A stretch of 64,000 nt of DNA, from NCBI GenBank assembly GCA_047967505.1, contig CM106538.1. The stretch is one strand, 5' to 3'. Shown here in pieces: positions 60,641 through 64,000 of the stretch; position 1 is the first letter of the stretch; each line of letters begins with the position of its first letter. Source of the DNA: Dipteris shenzhenensis. Taxonomy: Eukaryota > Polypodiophyta > Polypodiopsida > Gleicheniales. Under the pieces are notes generated by a model that was given only the letters and a program-made list of their open reading frames with translations, had not been told where the DNA came from and made no database searches. The translations under genes and the position numbers were made by a program.

Positions 60641-60763
60641 GTGATTCAGCAAGAGTTAGCAGAGAGCACGCGTGTGATTTGCGTGCAAACTGAATCACTC
60701 TATGCACTTCTTTGGCCTACCTAGTAGTTGGGGCTGGGAGTGTTTGTAGGTCTCTCCACAATC

Positions 60764-63108
60764 ATGTCACAGGAGAATTCCTTTCACTTTTCAGAGTCTG
60801 ACAAATTGGATCGTACGAATTATGCAATGTGGGCATTCATGGTGAAGCATATTTTAATTGGCAAAGGTCGTTGGAAAATTGTGACGGGAGAGGGGACTCG
60901 TCCTCTTGATGTGCATGCAACTCCTATGCAAGGAGATTCATCCAATTCCTTCAATACTACTTTTGTTATCTCATCAAAGGAGCAAAAGAACTTTGACAAA
61001 CGCAATGGACAAGCCATGTCAGTGAATAGTAAATTTAGTCAAGAAACTGGTGATGCATTTCTTGCAGGTTCCGTGCCAAGACTTGTAGTTCAACAACACA
61101 TGCTCGTTGAATTTCAGGATTTGCAATACAGGATCAACAAAAATATGGCAGTGGTTGCTATAGGCACATTCACTGATGGTGTGTATATAATTGACGCTGA
61201 GCCCATTTCAGCTCAAGCTATGGCAGCAAGTGTCACTGATCCGACATCTCTTTGGCAGCATGGGTTGGGCACATAAAGAGTCGCAGGTTGCAATCTGTCT
61301 AAACACAATATGGTGCAGAGCATGCCTAAGCTTATGGGCACAAAATCTGAATTTTGTGAGGACTGTGTTATGGAAAAAATGCTTAGACAACCCTTCCCTT
61401 TGGATGGACTAGTCAGAGCTACAAAGAAACTTGCACTTGTACATGCTGATGGTTGTGGACCATTCAATGTGGCCATGCATGCAGGCAAGAGATATTCTGT
61501 GACATTCATTGATGACTTCTCATGCTTTGCAGAAGTCTGAGGTGTTTTATTTCTTTCAAGAATATAAGCAGTCGATGGAAAACAAATTGGATGCCAAGAT
61601 CAAAACATTGCTTTCAGATAATGGAGGAGAGTATGTGTCAGATGCCTTCAATGACTATTTGAGACAGCATGGCATCAAGCATCAATTTACAACCCATGCA
61701 CTCATCAAAATCCTATGGTGGAGAGGCAAAATAGGGCTCTCTTGGAGATGACCCTGTGCATGCTTTCTCAGAGGAATTTGTCCAAATCTTTTTGGGGAGA
61801 AGCTGTGATTACAGCTGCATATATTTAGAATAGATGTCTTACCAAGGCTTGGTAGACCTCCTTTTAGGCACTATATGACAAACCTCCCAAGGTTGGACAC
61901 TTCCGTATCTTTGGTTCAGTGGCATATGCTTTAGTTCTGGACAAAAATAGTTTTAAGTTGGATAACAAAGGGACTAAATGCATCTTTGTTGGATACAACC
62001 ATGCAAGCAAAGGCTACAGGTTGTGGAATCCAGGGGCACGAAAGATCATTGTTAGTAGAGATGTTGTTTTCAATGAAGCCGAGGGCTATACTGACGTGAA
62101 AGATATTTCAGACTTGGATCCAACTCTTTTAACCATCATTGATTTTAGTGAGGCTGCAGATGATGCGTTGCAGCCCCAAACAGAAAATTCAGGACACCAA
62201 GAAATGCCCATGCAGACGGAGGAAAATATTGTTGAGCCACAAATTAAAACCTATCAAAGGAGGCAAATGCCTCAGCCTGTTCCAGTAGCAGAAAATTAGT
62301 TCTTTCCTTTCCTAGATGTGCAAAACCCACACTCCAGGATGCTAGCGATCAGCCCACTCTTGGGTGGACAAGGGATGCCACGAAGAGACTTCATGAAGTC
62401 AACTATGCATTGATGACCGCAGTGATGGAAGGTCCAAAGATGCCTACTAATTTTCAGGAAGCACGTACTAATCATCTGTGGTATGAAATCAGAAATGTCT
62501 TCTATCCAGAAGAATGCCTAGTAGATCTACCAATGGGCAAATCTGTCATGGGCACAAAGTGGGTATACAAGGTGAAATATCATGCCAATGGTGAAGTGAA
62601 AAAATACAAGGCACGCTTGGGCCAGGGATATTCACAGGTGGAAGGCATTGACTATGAGGAGACATTTGCTCCTGTGGCCAAGATGACTATTATTAGGTGT
62701 GTTGTGGCCATGGCTGCCTCATATGGTTAGCCAATATATGAGTTGGTTGTCAAGACCGCCTTCTTGAATGGAGACCTCAGAGAGGAGGTATATGTGAAGC
62801 AACCCCTAGGCTTTGGTGTTGCAGGACAGGAACACAAAGTGTGCGAGTTGCAGAAAGCATTATATGGTTTAAAACAAGCACCACGTGCTTGGTATCATCG
62901 CATACATGCTTGTCTACTGTCACATCAGTTTTGCAATACTCCAAGTGACCCCAACTTGTATGTTCTGCAGGAACATGACTACATAGTCATCCTCATTTTA
63001 TATGTGGATGGTATTATACTCACAGGCAATGATGTCGATATAGGTACCCTAGGTACTTCTGAGGCATTTCCAGCGTATCACATCCATACCATTGAGGGGG
63101 GTATGTAG
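60764..63108 (+). pseudogene. Copia gag-pol, broken
   Basis: The gag start has FSESDKLDRTNYAMWAFMVK, the N-terminal copia gag signature. A deletion near 61030 joins it to the protease end (VEFQDLQYRIN) and the pre-integrase part (DGVYIIDAEP). Integrase has KSEFCEDCVMEK, LVHADGCGPF (about 61437) and SDNGGEYVSDAF (about 61615). A hinge with CIFVGYNHASKGYRLW follows. RT has GTKWVYKVKYHANGEVKKYK (about 62552), [32 protein letters not shown] and [12 protein letters not shown] (about 62995). The catalytic YVDD reads YVDG, and the protein ends soon after in a short unrelated tail without RNase H. Several frameshifts and stops are present, some of them TAG. Confidence 0.88.
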
Positions 63109-63174
63109 GATATTTTATGTATTTATTTCATTTATTTAGACTTCTTCATGTTAAGTGACACTCGTGTCCTCTAG

Positions 63175-63456
63175 GGCGACTATCGAGAGGCGTGCTCGTT
63201 TCTGCAAGGCTTGGCTTGCAGGTGTTTTCTACATCTTCACTCTGCGAGGGATTCGCTGGCTGTATAGTCCCCCCACTTGGCTGTTAGCCCTAGTTTCAGA
63301 GATCCCCTAGGCAGTGAGCTGGGTTTCTCTGGAACAGGCCGGTTTCTTTCTTTCTGCCTTTTCCGATTTTTTCCATACTCAACACCTTCGGGGCTGCTAT
63401 CTTGTATGAAATCTTTCAAGCATTAATAGAAGGTTCCTTTCTTTGAAAAAAAAGAA
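63175..63456 (+). mobile_element. LINE 3' UTR fragment with A-rich end, inside the LTR
   Basis: It ends AAGCATTAATAGAAGGTTCC, TTTCTTTG and A8 (about 63446-63453), typical of a 5'-truncated plant L1 end. Words such as GCAAGGCTTGGCYTGCA and TAGGYAGTGAGCTRG are shared with 56540-56660 in CAX intron 9. No coding part was recognised. Confidence 0.55.
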
Positions 63457-63462
63457 GAAAAC

Positions 63463-63871
63463 TCCATAGTTACCAGGGAATGGGAATGTCTGAAAATTCG
63501 GGTGTTGGAATGGGAACGTTCTGGGAAGGGGGAATGGGGGAATGGAAACGGATTGCCACGTCATACATATGTCATCATATGACATCAAACTATGCTAGAA
63601 AATGAAAGAAACTAAAATTTTACAGCTTTAAACATTTTCTATATAAGCTCTAAAATAACCATTTGAAACTTTCAAAGAGCAAAAAAAAAAAAAAGGGATG
63701 TTCCAGGGCTGTTCCGGCTTGCTTCCTGGAACGGTGTTCCAGACACTCTGGATGTTGGAACACCGTTCCTTGGTAACTATGGTAAGGATGTTCTGGGGCT
63801 GTTCCGGCTTGCTTCTTGGAACGGTGTTCTAGACACTCTGGATGTCGGAACACCGTTCCTTGGTAACTATG
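63463..63871. mobile_element. MITE-like element with terminal inverted repeats
   Basis: The left end CCATAGTTACCAGGGAA and right end TTCCTTGGTAACTATGG form a 17-bp inverted repeat with one mismatch. The interior is non-coding. A 90-bp segment that includes the right end is tandemly duplicated (about 63692-63781 and 63782-63871), so the right terminus exists twice. The superfamily is not assigned because I cannot define a target-site duplication. Confidence 0.7.
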
Positions 63872-63923
63872 GTACACTCTCCTTGCTCTCCTACACTCGT
63901 TGTGTATGCTCATGCTATTGTCC

Positions 63924-63924
<1 letters not shown>

Positions 63925-63960
<36 letters not shown>
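63925..63960. repeat. (TC)n run in the 3' LTR
   Basis: A pure (TC)n run just before the LTR end. The 5' LTR has (TG)n plus (TC)n in the same place, so this tract changed after insertion. Confidence 0.9.
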
Positions 63961-63963
<3 letters not shown>

Positions 63964-64000
63964 CCTACAACTACCACGAGACTTCACAAGTTGAGGCTGC

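Larger units (their letters stand above)
59670..63969 (+). mobile_element. Ty1/copia retrotransposon with both LTRs, decayed
   Basis: A 5' LTR (59670-59904), primer-binding-site-like sequence, leader, broken gag-pol (60764-63108), a G-rich polypurine-like stretch (GAGGGGGG, about 63094-63101) and a 3' LTR (63104-63969) in standard order. The 3' LTR is split by a LINE 3' end and a MITE-like element. The gag-protease junction is deleted, the RT catalytic block is mutated and truncated, and RNase H is missing. I see no matching 5-bp duplication (GGACA before, ACTAC after), so either one boundary is off or the flanks have changed. Confidence 0.85.
63104..63969 (+). repeat. 3' LTR, interrupted by insertions
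   Basis: It begins TGTAGGATATTT and follows the 5' LTR to about 63172 (GACACTCGTGTCC). It resumes at about 63872 (GTACACTCTCCTTGCTCTCC) and ends GTTCCTACA at 63969. About 66 bp present in the 5' LTR are missing at the junction. Confidence 0.75.

Overview
The window is eukaryotic nuclear DNA from a land plant with a large, repeat-rich genome. My best guess is a fern, or another non-flowering lineage with giant introns; I infer this from gene structure and repeat content, not from a species marker. It has no bacterial-type operons, no tRNA or rRNA gene I can recognise and no CRISPR array. It holds one convincing host gene, on the + strand: a CAX2-like (type IB) vacuolar cation/proton exchanger. 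It has 11 coding exons between 18785 and 57923. Phases match at all ten junctions, nine introns are GT-AG and one is GC-AG. The first coding exon (18785-19012) is less certain than the other ten.

Left flank (1-18600): a graveyard of degenerate mobile elements. In order: a LINE reverse transcriptase remnant (3900-5720, -), a Ty3/gypsy pol remnant (6433-6970, -), a MULE/SWIM-type transposase remnant (8932-9600, -), a Helitron N-terminal domain remnant (9628-10620, -), a longer Ty3/gypsy gag-pol remnant (10690-13985, +) and a Ty1/copia remnant with a probable 3' LTR (16172-17600, +).

CAX locus (18785-57923): the introns are packed with repeats. Intron 1 (16.0 kb) holds a microsatellite block with large palindromes (22.6-23.9 kb), a LINE fragment with head-to-tail 3' ends (30.1-32.6 kb) and an ORF1-only element with poly(A) (33.2-34.76 kb). 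Intron 4 (3.7 kb) carries an antisense ORF1-only element. Intron 6 (2.7 kb) carries an antisense LINE 3' part. Intron 9 (13.7 kb) carries a copia integrase fragment, ORF1-only elements and a 7.1-kb L1-type LINE bounded by perfect 15-bp target-site duplications.

Right flank (57924-64000): unrecognised sequence, then a Ty1/copia element with both LTRs (59670-63969). Its 3' LTR is split by a LINE 3' end and a MITE-like inverted-repeat element.

The most unusual signal is a family of short elements made of a C/CT-rich leader, one coiled-coil ORF1 and a 3' tail (a GGCC/GGCC hairpin, then TTAAT, then a microsatellite) with no reverse transcriptase. The same tail ends nearby LINE fragments, so these look like ORF1-only parasites of a LINE family, comparable in concept to mammalian HAL1. 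In-frame stops in the 7.1-kb LINE ORF2 are all TAG or TGA, which fits decay by cytosine deamination.
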